NCBI GenBank assembly: GCA_031288675.1
Contig: JAITQY010000018.1
Span: forward strand, 1 to 10,445
Source: Oscillospiraceae bacterium
Lineage (GTDB): Bacteria; Bacillota; Clostridia; Oscillospirales; Oscillospiraceae
Direction: 5' to 3'
Length of the DNA stretch: 10,445 nt
Below the pieces are notes generated by a model. The model searched no databases and was not told the origin of the DNA. It was given only the letters and a program-made list of their open reading frames with translations. The position numbers and the translations under genes were made by a program. Positions within the stretch are counted from its first letter, which is position 1; every line of letters begins with the position of its first letter. Shown here in pieces: positions 1 to 6,693 of the stretch.

Positions 1-1158
1 TCAGTAACAGAAGGACATCCGGATAAAATTTGTGACCAAATTTCGGACGCTATTTTGGATGCGTTTCTCCGAAAGGACTCAAATTCACGCGTTGCGGCGG
101 AATGTATTGCCGCAACCGGAATGGTTACAGTCTTTGGGGAAATCAGCGCGGATTGTTATGTCGATATCCCGGGTATAGTTCGTCAAACTGTGGAGGAAAT
201 AGGATACGTCAAACCGGAGTACGGCTTTGACGCGAGGACGGTTGCGGTGCTTACCGCTATAAACGAGCAAAGCCCCGACATCGCTATGGGCGTTAACGCG
301 GCTTATGAGGCGCGTGAGCTTGGCAGCAACGATACTGCGGACTTAATAGGCGCGGGCGATCAGGGTATGATGTTCGGCTTTGCGTGCGATGAAACTCCGG
401 AGCTTATGCCGGCGCCGATCGCATATGCACATACGCTGGCGCAGCGCTTGGCGGCGGTTCGCAAGGAGGGCATTTTGCCGTGGGTGCGTCCGGACGGCAA
501 AACGCAGGTCAGCGTGGTTTATGATGACAATAACCGCGTGACCGCAATAGATACAGTGGTTGTAAGTACTCAGCACGACCCGGATATAGAGTTAAGCAAG
601 CTCCGTGAAGAGATAATCAGGCACGTTATCAAAGCGGCTCTGCCGGCAGAGTTGCTTACAAAAGATACCAAATACTATGTCAATCCTACAGGTAGGTTCG
701 TCATAGGCGGACCGGTGGGCGATTCCGGTCTTACGGGGCGCAAAATAATCGTGGATACTTACGGCGGTACTGCAAGTCACGGCGGCGGCGCTTTTTCCGG
801 CAAAGACCCGACTAAAGTTGACCGTGCGGCGGCATATATGGCGCGTTATATCGCGAAGAACATAGTCGCGGCAGGACTGGCGAACCGCTGTCAGTTAGAG
901 CTTGCTTACGCTATCGGCGTTGCCGCTCCGGTGAGTGTATTTATAGATACTTACGGCACCGGAAAACTGTCGGACGAGCGTCTTTCTGAAATCGTCAGCG
1001 CGGAGTTCGACTGCCGTCCGGCAAGTATAATCAAAACGCTTGACCTGAAGCGTCCTATTTACCGCCAAGTGGCGGCATACGGGCATTTCGGGCGCACAGA
1101 TATTGACCTGCCGTGGGAGAAAACCGACAAAGTTGATTCACTTAAGAGGTATCTATGA
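1..1158 (+). CDS. metK: S-adenosylmethionine synthase, 5' end outside window
   Basis: Makes S-adenosylmethionine from ATP and methionine in the cytosol. The frame is open from base 1 and already reads SVTEGHPDKICDQISDA, the MetK N-terminal ATP-binding motif whose His joins catalysis. Family members usually start about 10 residues earlier, so only a short N-terminal piece lies outside the window (385 residues present, about 395 usual). Further signatures in order are GAGDQGMMFG (about residues 118-127), GGPVGDSGLTGRKIIVDTYG, the glycine-rich GGGAFSGKDPTKVDR and IDTYGTGK. All three repeats of the MetK fold are intact with no lost key residue. A TTG at 55 is only an in-frame codon, not the start. 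The stop TGA overlaps the next gene's ATG by 4 bp (ATGA), suggesting translational coupling to a SAM-dependent methyltransferase. Confidence 0.97.
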   Translation, partial: SVTEGHPDKICDQISDAILDAFLRKDSNSRVAAECIAATGMVTVFGEISADCYVDIPGIVRQTVEEIGYVKPEYGFDARTVAVLTAINEQSPDIAMGVNAAYEARELGSNDTADLIGAGDQGMMFGFACDETPELMPAPIAYAHTLAQRLAAVRKEGILPWVRPDGKTQVSVVYDDNNRVTAIDTVVVSTQHDPDIELSKLREEIIRHVIKAALPAELLTKDTKYYVNPTGRFVIGGPVGDSGLTGRKIIVDTYGGTASHGGGAFSGKDPTKVDRAAAYMARYIAKNIVAAGLANRCQLELAYAIGVAAPVSVFIDTYGTGKLSDERLSEIVSAEFDCRPASIIKTLDLKRPIYRQVAAYGHFGRTDIDLPWEKTDKVDSLKRYL

Positions 1159-1904
1159 TAGAGGGCAAGAACGCCGTATTAGAGGCTCTTAAAGCCAACA
1201 GGACTATTGACAAGATATTCGTAGCGGACGGCAACACCGACCGCGTACTTGGCGAGATAGTCCGCACCGCTAAGGAACGGCGAATCGTAGTAACGTTTGT
1301 TGACCGGCGCGACCTTGATAAGAAAAGCGAAACACACGCGCATCAAGGCGTAATCGCAATGGCAACTGAGACGGAGTATGTTGAAATTGCCGACATACTG
1401 AAAATTGCTGAAGAACACAGCGAGCCTCCGCTGATTATAGTCTGCGATGAAATCAGCGACCCGCATAATCTCGGCGCGATACTACGTACTGCGGAGTGCG
1501 CCGGTGCGCACGGGGTAATAATTCCTAAGCGGCGCGGCGCGGGTCTGTCCAGCGCAATTGTGGAGAAAAGCAGTGCGGGAGCGGCAAGCTACGTTCCGGT
1601 AGCGCGGGTAGCAAATCTTAACGCAGCTATCAAGGAGCTAAAAGCCGCGAACGTATGGGTCTGCGGTGCTGACGCAGGTTCGGATAAGACTATGTGGGAT
1701 ATAGACTTCACCGTTCCCGTCGCGCTTGTAATCGGCAGCGAGGGTACAGGGCTTGGACGGTTAGTTTCTGAAAATTGTGATTTTATAGCGTCAATACCTA
1801 TGAAAGGGCAGATAAGCTCGCTTAATGCGTCTAACGCGGCGGCGGCGCTTATGTACGAGGTACTGCGTCAAAGGACGAATGGAAGAAAAACGCTTCGCGG
1901 ATAG
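1155..1904 (+). CDS. rlmB: 23S rRNA (guanosine-2'-O)-methyltransferase, TrmH/SpoU family
   Basis: A SPOUT-class RNA methyltransferase that uses SAM for 2'-O-methylation, in RlmB for guanosine 2251 of the 23S rRNA. The 249 residues fit the family. The N-terminal L30e-like substrate-binding domain has GKNAVLEAL (residues 4-12) and HQGVIA (about 62-67). The catalytic knot carries motif 1 DPHNLGAILRTAE, motif 2 LVIGSEGTGLG and motif 3 IPMKGQISSLNASNAAAAL, with the Asn and Arg expected for catalysis and the deep trefoil knot. The start is supported by AGAGG at 1145-1149, five bases before ATG, inside the end of metK. The stop is TAG, showing that TAG is a normal stop in this genome. The next gene begins 26 bp before this stop. 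RlmB versus another TrmH-type paralogue cannot be settled from sequence alone, but RlmB fits best. Confidence 0.93.
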   Translation: MIEGKNAVLEALKANRTIDKIFVADGNTDRVLGEIVRTAKERRIVVTFVDRRDLDKKSETHAHQGVIAMATETEYVEIADILKIAEEHSEPPLIIVCDEISDPHNLGAILRTAECAGAHGVIIPKRRGAGLSSAIVEKSSAGAASYVPVARVANLNAAIKELKAANVWVCGADAGSDKTMWDIDFTVPVALVIGSEGTGLGRLVSENCDFIASIPMKGQISSLNASNAAAALMYEVLRQRTNGRKTLRG

Positions 1905-4188
1905 TTTCGGCGGCATTGAGCTGCCGAAATATTCACTGGAAGAGGTTTTAGAGGAAGCTAAAAGCATTGAGCTTCTTCCGGAGGAGTATGCCTTATACGC
2001 GGCGGAGGAACTGCCTCCGGAACCGGAAGCCGAAATTCAGGAGACGCTTCCTAATACAAATGTATCGCAGATATATATACTTCTGGAGGATCCGTCAAAG
2101 CGCGAACGCGCAGAACAAATTCTGCGCAGCGTGGAGAAAGAGGTCGGAATAGTCGGTACCCCTGCAGCGTTTACAGGCGTGGAAATAGAACCTGAACATG
2201 AAAAGCCGCGCAAACAGCGGGCGGGCGATATTATTCGTAACATTCTGCCGGATATAGTCCAGCAAGACAAAAAGAGTGATCCGTTAGGCAGGCGCGAAGC
2301 ACGTAAAGAGAGAGAACGCGCCGTGAGGGAGCGTAAGCGTCAGGAGCGTGAAGCACTTTTGCGCGAAAAGACGTCCCGGGAAGAAGAGGAAACGCGTATA
2401 CTGCGTGAGATGTTCTTCCAGCCGGCAGACGCGGACGGCGGCGAGAATAACAGCACGATACGTATACCTATTATTACAGAAGAGATGCTTGCTGAAACGG
2501 CGGCAATCGAAATTGCAGAAACTGAGGACCAGCACGAGCGGGACGAGGACGCAAACGAGATTTTAGCGCAATACGCATCTAAGGTAGATACGCTTAGAAT
2601 GCTTACGTTCGGAGCGGCGGTAGCGTGTGTTTTAATGCTGCTGTATACTTTGGGTTTGGAGCTTGGCTGGAAACTTCCGGCTGTGCTGACAGAGAACGTT
2701 ATTGTAAAATGTTCTGTTTTCCTTGCGCTGCAGCTGATAGTAATGGTACTTGGTTCCGGGATATTGCTTACGGGACTGTACGATATATTCAAGCTGCGTA
2801 TCAATACCGAGTCTGCCGTAGTTTTGTTAGCGTTTTTCAGCTTGTGCGATACAGTAAGGATATTGATAGGCGGCGGCGCTGTAGGTGACTCTATGCCGCT
2901 TGCTCTGCCGTCCGGAGCGGCAATCGTGTTTGCGATGATGGGAACACGGCTTGGGAAAAGCGGATTTTCGCGTACTATAAAAGCGGTCAAAGCGATGGAT
3001 AAGCCGGTTGCCGTAAAAGCGGAATATAAACGGGTCAATAAGGGTTTGGTACTAAGTAAAAGCACAGCATCGTCTAAAGGGTTTTTTTTCAGCCTGACGC
3101 GTGTTGACTCCGCAGAGCAGACACACAGCGTGTATACGCCGCTATCATTAGTCGGGATAACAGTGTTCGCGTTGCTGTCGTGTTTATATAATAACCGCCC
3201 ATATGAGCTGCTGCGCTCCATAACTGTAATAGGATGCGGAGCCGCAGTGCTGACGCCGATGTGGGCATTCAACGCGCCGTTTGCGAAAGTCAGCCGTGCG
3301 TTAGCGCGCCGCAAGGCGGCGCTTGGAGGCTGGACAGGCGCGGAAAACATCACGGAGGCACGGAATGTCCTGTTCCGCGACAATGATTTATTCAGAGCAA
3401 GCAAAATTTCGCTAAGTAGCTTCAAATTTGAGCGCGGCGTAAAGTCAGAACTTGCCATGCAGTATGCGGGTTCAATAGCGCTTGAGGCAAATTGCGGACT
3501 GACGACGATTTTCTCCGGTTTGATGAAAGAGAACGGTATCTTTCCCGCAGAGGTTACAGGATTTGAAGTCCGTGAGGGCGGAGGGCTTATCGGGTTCATC
3601 AATGACCATCGCGTTATACTCGCCAGCGACCGCTTCGTCAAATTGAACGACATCAATACAATGTCGCTTCCGATAGGAATTCCCGGCGCCGTGTATCTGA
3701 TTGTGGACGGTTTAGCTGTAGCAGTATTTATCATACAGTATGCACCGTCGGATAAAGTGCAGAAGCTGTTGCTCCGGTTAGAGCGTACAGCGATTCAACC
3801 GTTGCTTGCGACACGGGACTTTAATATTACTCCCGCTATGATTCGGGCAAAATTCAAAGTCGATCTCAGCGATATTGAACTTTTGCCATACCCGGAGCGG
3901 TTCAAGTTAGCAAGCGATTACGCGGACGAAAAAGTCAAACCGATAGCGCTTCTTGCTAACGACGATATGGGAGTTCTTACGGAAGTCGCAGAGTCCGCGG
4001 TGTGGCTGCACAGGCGCGTTAGACTTGCCAGTACGCTGTCATTAGTGTTCGGCGTCGTTGGAATGCTTCTGATGTTTTATACGTGCTTTAGCGGCGGAGC
4101 AAACGGAGTGTACGCTCACCGGCTTTTCTTATACCAATTCATTACTTGGGCATTTACGATGGTTCTGACTATGGTCGGGCGGAAGTGA
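1879..4188 (+). CDS. Degenerate P1B-type ATPase-like membrane protein (probable pseudoenzyme)
   Basis: 769 residues. The start is ATG 1879, with AAAGGA at 1870-1875; an upstream GTG-like codon at 1825 only lengthens the frame through rlmB. Residues 1-235 are soluble, acidic then strongly Arg/Glu-rich (about 140-190, probable coiled coil). Eight hydrophobic segments follow: about 241-259, 279-301, 311-330, 340-359, 420-437, 442-464, 716-736 and 749-767. This spacing (4 helices, about 60-residue loop, 2 helices, about 250-residue loop, 2 helices) is that of heavy-metal P1B ATPases. The large loop aligns by eye to P and N domains, but the signatures are changed: membrane CPC is CGA (453-455), DKTGT is RDNDL (500-504), SEHPL is ANCGL (537-541), TGD is TRD (645-647), and GDGxND is ANDDMG (693-698). 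No TGE actuator motif is seen. The GxG-type N-domain segment survives (567-572). I infer no ATP-driven transport; a sensory, scaffolding or regulatory role is open. It is not a recent pseudogene, because the frame is fully intact. Confidence 0.75.
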   Translation: MEEKRFADSFGGIELPKYSLEEVLEEAKSIELLPEEYALYAAEELPPEPEAEIQETLPNTNVSQIYILLEDPSKRERAEQILRSVEKEVGIVGTPAAFTGVEIEPEHEKPRKQRAGDIIRNILPDIVQQDKKSDPLGRREARKERERAVRERKRQEREALLREKTSREEEETRILREMFFQPADADGGENNSTIRIPIITEEMLAETAAIEIAETEDQHERDEDANEILAQYASKVDTLRMLTFGAAVACVLMLLYTLGLELGWKLPAVLTENVIVKCSVFLALQLIVMVLGSGILLTGLYDIFKLRINTESAVVLLAFFSLCDTVRILIGGGAVGDSMPLALPSGAAIVFAMMGTRLGKSGFSRTIKAVKAMDKPVAVKAEYKRVNKGLVLSKSTASSKGFFFSLTRVDSAEQTHSVYTPLSLVGITVFALLSCLYNNRPYELLRSITVIGCGAAVLTPMWAFNAPFAKVSRALARRKAALGGWTGAENITEARNVLFRDNDLFRASKISLSSFKFERGVKSELAMQYAGSIALEANCGLTTIFSGLMKENGIFPAEVTGFEVREGGGLIGFINDHRVILASDRFVKLNDINTMSLPIGIPGAVYLIVDGLAVAVFIIQYAPSDKVQKLLLRLERTAIQPLLATRDFNITPAMIRAKFKVDLSDIELLPYPERFKLASDYADEKVKPIALLANDDMGVLTEVAESAVWLHRRVRLASTLSLVFGVVGMLLMFYTCFSGGANGVYAHRLFLYQFITWAFTMVLTMVGRK

Positions 4189-4220
4189 GATGGTTTTAGG
4201 CGGTCACCACTCACATTTTT
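4185..4220 (+). terminator. Candidate intrinsic terminator of the metK-rlmB-membrane protein run
   Basis: GTGAG (4185-4189), a bulged A, then TGG (4191-4193) pairs with CCA (4207-4209) and CTCAC (4210-4214) around a 13-nt loop, followed by ATTTTT (4215-4220). The stem contains the stop codon of the membrane-protein gene and overlaps the last codons of the convergent alkyltransferase gene. Only 15 bp separate the two stops, so a terminator has to overlap coding sequence. The T-run lies on the + side only, so it should act on rightward transcription. The bulge weakens it. Confidence 0.5.
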
Positions 4221-4560
4221 CCATATCTACCTTGCCGCCGGGCAGGAACGTAACGCCCTCGTCTTCAAGCAAACCGCGCTGAATTCCCTCGCCGCCGAAC
4301 GTATATCCCGGGCAGAGCGAGCCGTCGCCATGCACTACCCTGTGGCAGGGAATAAGAGGAGCGTTCGGGTTCTTTTTGAGGATCTGCCCAACTGCCTGAG
4401 CGCACGGGTTTTTCTGCATTTTCATCGCGGTGAGCTCCGCAATACGCTTATAGGTCGTCACACTGCCCTCCGGGATTTCAGAGATAAGTTCAAAAACGCA
4501 CTTAGCGAAAGGGCTTAGGGAGAATTTATTCAGGTCGAGCGGGACGAACTTAGGTTTCAT
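4204..4560 (-). CDS. Single-domain O6-alkylguanine-DNA alkyltransferase (MGMT/Ogt family)
   Basis: A suicide DNA-repair protein that moves an alkyl group from O6-alkylguanine to its own cysteine. The 118 residues cover only the C-terminal DNA-binding/active-site domain; the N-terminal domain of Ada-C/Ogt is absent, as in many small clostridial members. The active site PCHRVV (71-76) keeps Cys72, so this is not an alkyltransferase-like (Trp) protein. Asn64 and the Glu in LLEDEG fit the Cys-His-Glu network, and Tyr37 matches the nucleotide-flipping Tyr. One oddity: counting back from the active Cys, the position of the 'arginine finger' (human Arg128) is Gln55 in AQAVG. The ATG overlaps the argF stop by 4 bp (ATGA), and a weak GGAG lies 11 bases upstream, so translation probably depends on argF. 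Repair activity is inferred. Confidence 0.88.
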   Translation of the reverse strand: MKPKFVPLDLNKFSLSPFAKCVFELISEIPEGSVTTYKRIAELTAMKMQKNPCAQAVGQILKKNPNAPLIPCHRVVHGDGSLCPGYTFGGEGIQRGLLEDEGVTFLPGGKVDMEKCEW

Positions 4561-5456
4561 CTCATCAAAAGCTCCATAACGGCTTTTTGAGCGTGCAGGC
4601 GATTTTCAGCTTCGTCAAAGATTTCCTCCGCGTGAGCCTCGAAAACTTCTTCGGTTATTTCCTCTCCGCGGTGAGCGGGCAGGCAGTGCTGAATCATAGC
4701 GTTATTAGTCAGCTTCATAATGCCGTCATCCACGCAGTAGCCGATAAACGCCTTTTTACGCGCTGCAACCTCTTTTTCCATACCCATACTTGCCCAGACA
4801 TCGGTGAATATAACATCCGCGCCCTCAGCGGCTTTACGTATATCGCTTGTGAACTCAAATCCGCCCGTGAGCGTTGCGAACTCTAATACGATTTGGCTTG
4901 GCTCATAACCTGCCGGACATGCGGCGGAAACGGTCATTCCGCATTTGAGCGCGCCTACGATAATACTGTTCGCCATATTGTTACCATCGCCTATATAGGC
5001 AGCTTTAAGTCCTGCAAGTTTACCCTTGCGTTCCCGTATCGTTTGCAGATCCGCGAGTACCTGACACGGGTGTGAGAAATCGGTCAGACCATTGATGATA
5101 GGAATCGTTGACCAGCGCGCCAAGTCTTCTACAGTTTTTTGCGCGAATGTACGTATCATAATGCCGTCGCAGTAGCGCGAAAGTACGCGCGCGGTGTCCT
5201 GAACGGGTTCGCCGCGACCGATTTGGCTTTCACTGCCGCTGAGGAAAATGCCCTGTCCGCCGAGCTGGTATATTCCCGTTTCAAAGCTCACTCGGGTACG
5301 CGTGGAGTTCTTTTCAAAAATCATAGCAAGCGTTTTGCCTTTAAGCGGTTCGCGGTTGATACCGGCTTTTTGTTCCGCTTTAAGTTTGTCGGCAAGGTCG
5401 AGAATCTCCGTGATCTCTTTGCTTGTCAGGTCAAGAAGTTTAAGTAAGTGTTTCAT
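4557..5456 (-). CDS. argF: Ornithine carbamoyltransferase
   Basis: Catalyses carbamoyl phosphate + ornithine to citrulline in arginine biosynthesis (or the reverse in the deiminase pathway, when named arcB). The 299 residues are typical. The carbamoyl-phosphate loop STRTR is at 51-55, HPCQ at 129-132, the ornithine-binding DVWASMG at 219-225 and the HCLP catalytic motif in HCLPAHRGEE at 257-266, all intact. The frame stays open upstream to 5612, but that extension would run back through the promoter. The start at 5456 is fixed by GGAGG (5462-5466) five bases away and by family length. It is the first gene of a two-gene unit with the alkyltransferase. With no arc genes nearby, a biosynthetic role is more likely than catabolic, but this is inference. 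Confidence 0.96.
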   Translation of the reverse strand: MKHLLKLLDLTSKEITEILDLADKLKAEQKAGINREPLKGKTLAMIFEKNSTRTRVSFETGIYQLGGQGIFLSGSESQIGRGEPVQDTARVLSRYCDGIMIRTFAQKTVEDLARWSTIPIINGLTDFSHPCQVLADLQTIRERKGKLAGLKAAYIGDGNNMANSIIVGALKCGMTVSAACPAGYEPSQIVLEFATLTGGFEFTSDIRKAAEGADVIFTDVWASMGMEKEVAARKKAFIGYCVDDGIMKLTNNAMIQHCLPAHRGEEITEEVFEAHAEEIFDEAENRLHAQKAVMELLMR

Positions 5457-5461
5457 CGCCG

Positions 5462-5466
5462 CCTCC
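5462..5466 (-). promoter_or_regulatory. Ribosome binding site that fixes the argF start
   Basis: GGAGG on the minus strand, five bases before ATG 5456. It rules out the longer upstream reading, which would begin before the promoter at 5535-5563. Confidence 0.85.
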
Positions 5467-5502
5467 AAAATAAAAAACTCGCCTGCCGTAAAACAAGCGT
5501 GC

Positions 5503-5528
5503 TCAGATATGTTGTAATCTCTATCTGA
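5503..5528 (-). promoter_or_regulatory. Inverted repeat at the predicted 5' end of the argF mRNA
   Basis: TCAGATA (5503-5509) and TATCTGA (5522-5528) form a perfect 7-bp inverted repeat with a 12-nt loop. The transcript from the promoter just upstream should start near 5528, so the RNA would begin with this stem-loop. It could be a 5' stabilising hairpin or an operator half-site pair. It does not match an ArgR box that I can recognise. Confidence 0.45.
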
Positions 5529-5534
5529 AGTATA

Positions 5535-5563
5535 ATTATACCACAAAACAATGTGTTTGTCAA
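5535..5563 (-). promoter_or_regulatory. Consensus sigma-A promoter for argF-alkyltransferase
   Basis: On the minus strand, TTGACA (5563-5558), a 17-bp spacer and TATAAT (5540-5535) match the vegetative consensus exactly. The -10 lies inside a perfect 12-bp palindrome, GTATAATTATAC (5530-5541), which could be a repressor site. The leader to the argF ATG is about 72 nt. Confidence 0.88.
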
Positions 5564-5623
5564 GTGTTTTTTTGAGGAAGGCGAAGGTAAATATTAAGCA
5601 GTACTGGCGCATTATAATTTAAT

Positions 5624-5660
5624 CCAACCGCCATACCTATATCTCCGGCACGGCGGTTGG
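5624..5660 (-). terminator. Inverted repeat downstream of the SSB-like gene, possible terminator
   Basis: CCAACCGCC (5624-5632) and GGCGGTTGG (5652-5660) form a perfect 9-bp stem with a 19-nt loop, 15 bases past the SSB-like stop. In the minus-strand direction it is followed by an A/T-rich tract without a clean T-run, so termination would be weak. The arm at 5655-5659 can instead pair with CAACC at 5664-5668 across a 4-nt loop, an alternative hairpin. Confidence 0.45.
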
Positions 5661-5675
5661 AAGCAACCTCCAAAA

Positions 5676-6308
5676 TTACTCTGTGAATTCGACTATGCTG
5701 ACTTCGTAAGCTGTGCGTTCCTCGCCGGAACCGTTTTCAAGCGCTTTATTATACTTGCGGCTCTGCATACGTCCAAGTAAAGCGAGCGAGTTCCCGACCG
5801 TAAGTTCGGAGGCGGCTTCGGCGGTGCGTCCCCAAGCAATGCACGGGATGTAATCCCCCCGTCCGTAGCGTCGGTTTACGGCAAGCATAAGGTCGCATAT
5901 CTCCCGCCCGAGCGGAGTTCTGCGGATGTTCGGCATTTTACATAGCACTCCGCGCAGAGCGACCACATTGCGCTCATCCTCGTCTGTGATGCGTAACTCC
6001 CGCGCAAGTATACTGATGACAAGTTTAGCGCCCTCTCCGGACTTGTTATTATATGTACGTATCTCGCCGAGTACCGCGACTTTATCGCCGCCGGAGGTCA
6101 GTTCTGCGCTTTCAAGCAGTTCCCTTGCCGCGATAATGTTTATAACATCCGTCGCACCGGACAACCGCGCAATCTCAAGCGGAAACGTATAGTATTCTGT
6201 TTCCGTGCCGGAAGCGTTAGCGCCTTTGTGAGAGAACCTTGGGGGAGCAGCAAGCGTTCCGACCAAATCGGCATTATTATTCGTGTTAGCGGAATTCATC
6301 ATTTCCAT
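5676..6308 (-). CDS. Tandem OB-fold single-stranded DNA-binding protein
   Basis: Probably binds single-stranded DNA. Residues about 114-208 form a clear SSB OB fold: GVLCKMPNIRRTPLGREICD, LAVNRRY, DYIPCIAWGRTAE (152-164), VGNSLALLGRMQSRKY. Residues about 12-107 look like a second, diverged OB fold (DLVGTLAAPPRFSHKG, TFPLEI, VLGEIRTYNNKSG, ISILARELRI). Duplicated-OB proteins of this size are known in clostridial genomes beside the housekeeping SSB. The acidic tail ending in IPF, which recruits partners in ordinary SSBs, is absent; the protein ends SIVEFTE. Start: ATG 6308 with GAGGTGA at 6312-6318. Two more in-frame ATGs (6302, 6299) are possible. The gene stands alone, divergent from the reductase, and I could not find a convincing promoter for it. 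Confidence 0.85.
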   Translation of the reverse strand: MEMMNSANTNNNADLVGTLAAPPRFSHKGANASGTETEYYTFPLEIARLSGATDVINIIAARELLESAELTSGGDKVAVLGEIRTYNNKSGEGAKLVISILARELRITDEDERNVVALRGVLCKMPNIRRTPLGREICDLMLAVNRRYGRGDYIPCIAWGRTAEAASELTVGNSLALLGRMQSRKYNKALENGSGEERTAYEVSIVEFTE

Positions 6309-6693
6309 TTGTCACCTCGTATGTTTTGTCTTGTTGGAAATATATGAACGAGCCTGCTAATAAATGTATGGAAAATAAAAATTTCTGCACGCAAGAATAG
6401 AATTGTGCATTAGGAGACGTCTGCCGGCTGAAAACAAACCTTAAAATAATAACAGATAAATCACGATCGCAACTCCAGCTGGGTAGTACACAAATAACTG
6501 TTCATTATTATTTGACAATTATTTTACTTGACAACCCCCGCAAGGGCATGTTATAATATGAAACAGAAGGTAAAATTAATAAACCGTGTGCATTACAACA
6601 TTCACACAACCCAATTTGATACTGGCAAAGATTTCCCGCAGGGAGGTCCGTTTTGCTATTGCATTGTAAAAAAATTATGGAGGATAAAACCAA
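6309..6693. other. Divergent intergenic region, 385 bp
   Basis: A/T-rich region between the SSB-like gene (leftward) and the reductase (rightward). It holds the reductase promoter (6528-6557), an extra TTGACA at 6512-6517 without a matching -10, and small inverted repeats: TGCAC/GTGCA about 6386-6409, the palindrome CCAGCTGG at 6475-6482, and GTGTG/CACAC at 6586-6607 in the leader. I see no tRNA, known riboswitch or supported small gene here. Confidence 0.6.
6528..6557 (+). promoter_or_regulatory. Sigma-A promoter for the aldo/keto reductase operon
   Basis: TTGACA (6528-6533) and TATAAT (6552-6557) with an 18-bp spacer; both boxes are perfect. The spacer contains CCC-GCAA-GGG, a short hairpin or operator-like repeat. 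The leader to the ATG is about 130 nt, long enough for regulation, but no known riboswitch class is recognisable. Confidence 0.8.

Noticed and set aside
2340..3734. 464-codon open frame on the minus strand inside the membrane protein gene
   Set aside because: Ser/Thr/Pro-rich shadow translation of a gene with strong codon periodicity; no start signal or recognisable domain, while the + strand frame aligns with P-type ATPases.
5457..5612. In-frame N-terminal extension of argF
   Set aside because: It runs across the consensus promoter; a GGAGG site and family length fix the start at 5456.
5560..5634. 24-codon minus-strand ORF between the SSB-like gene and argF
   Set aside because: No convincing ribosome binding site and it ends inside the -35 box of the argF promoter; no sign of selection visible.
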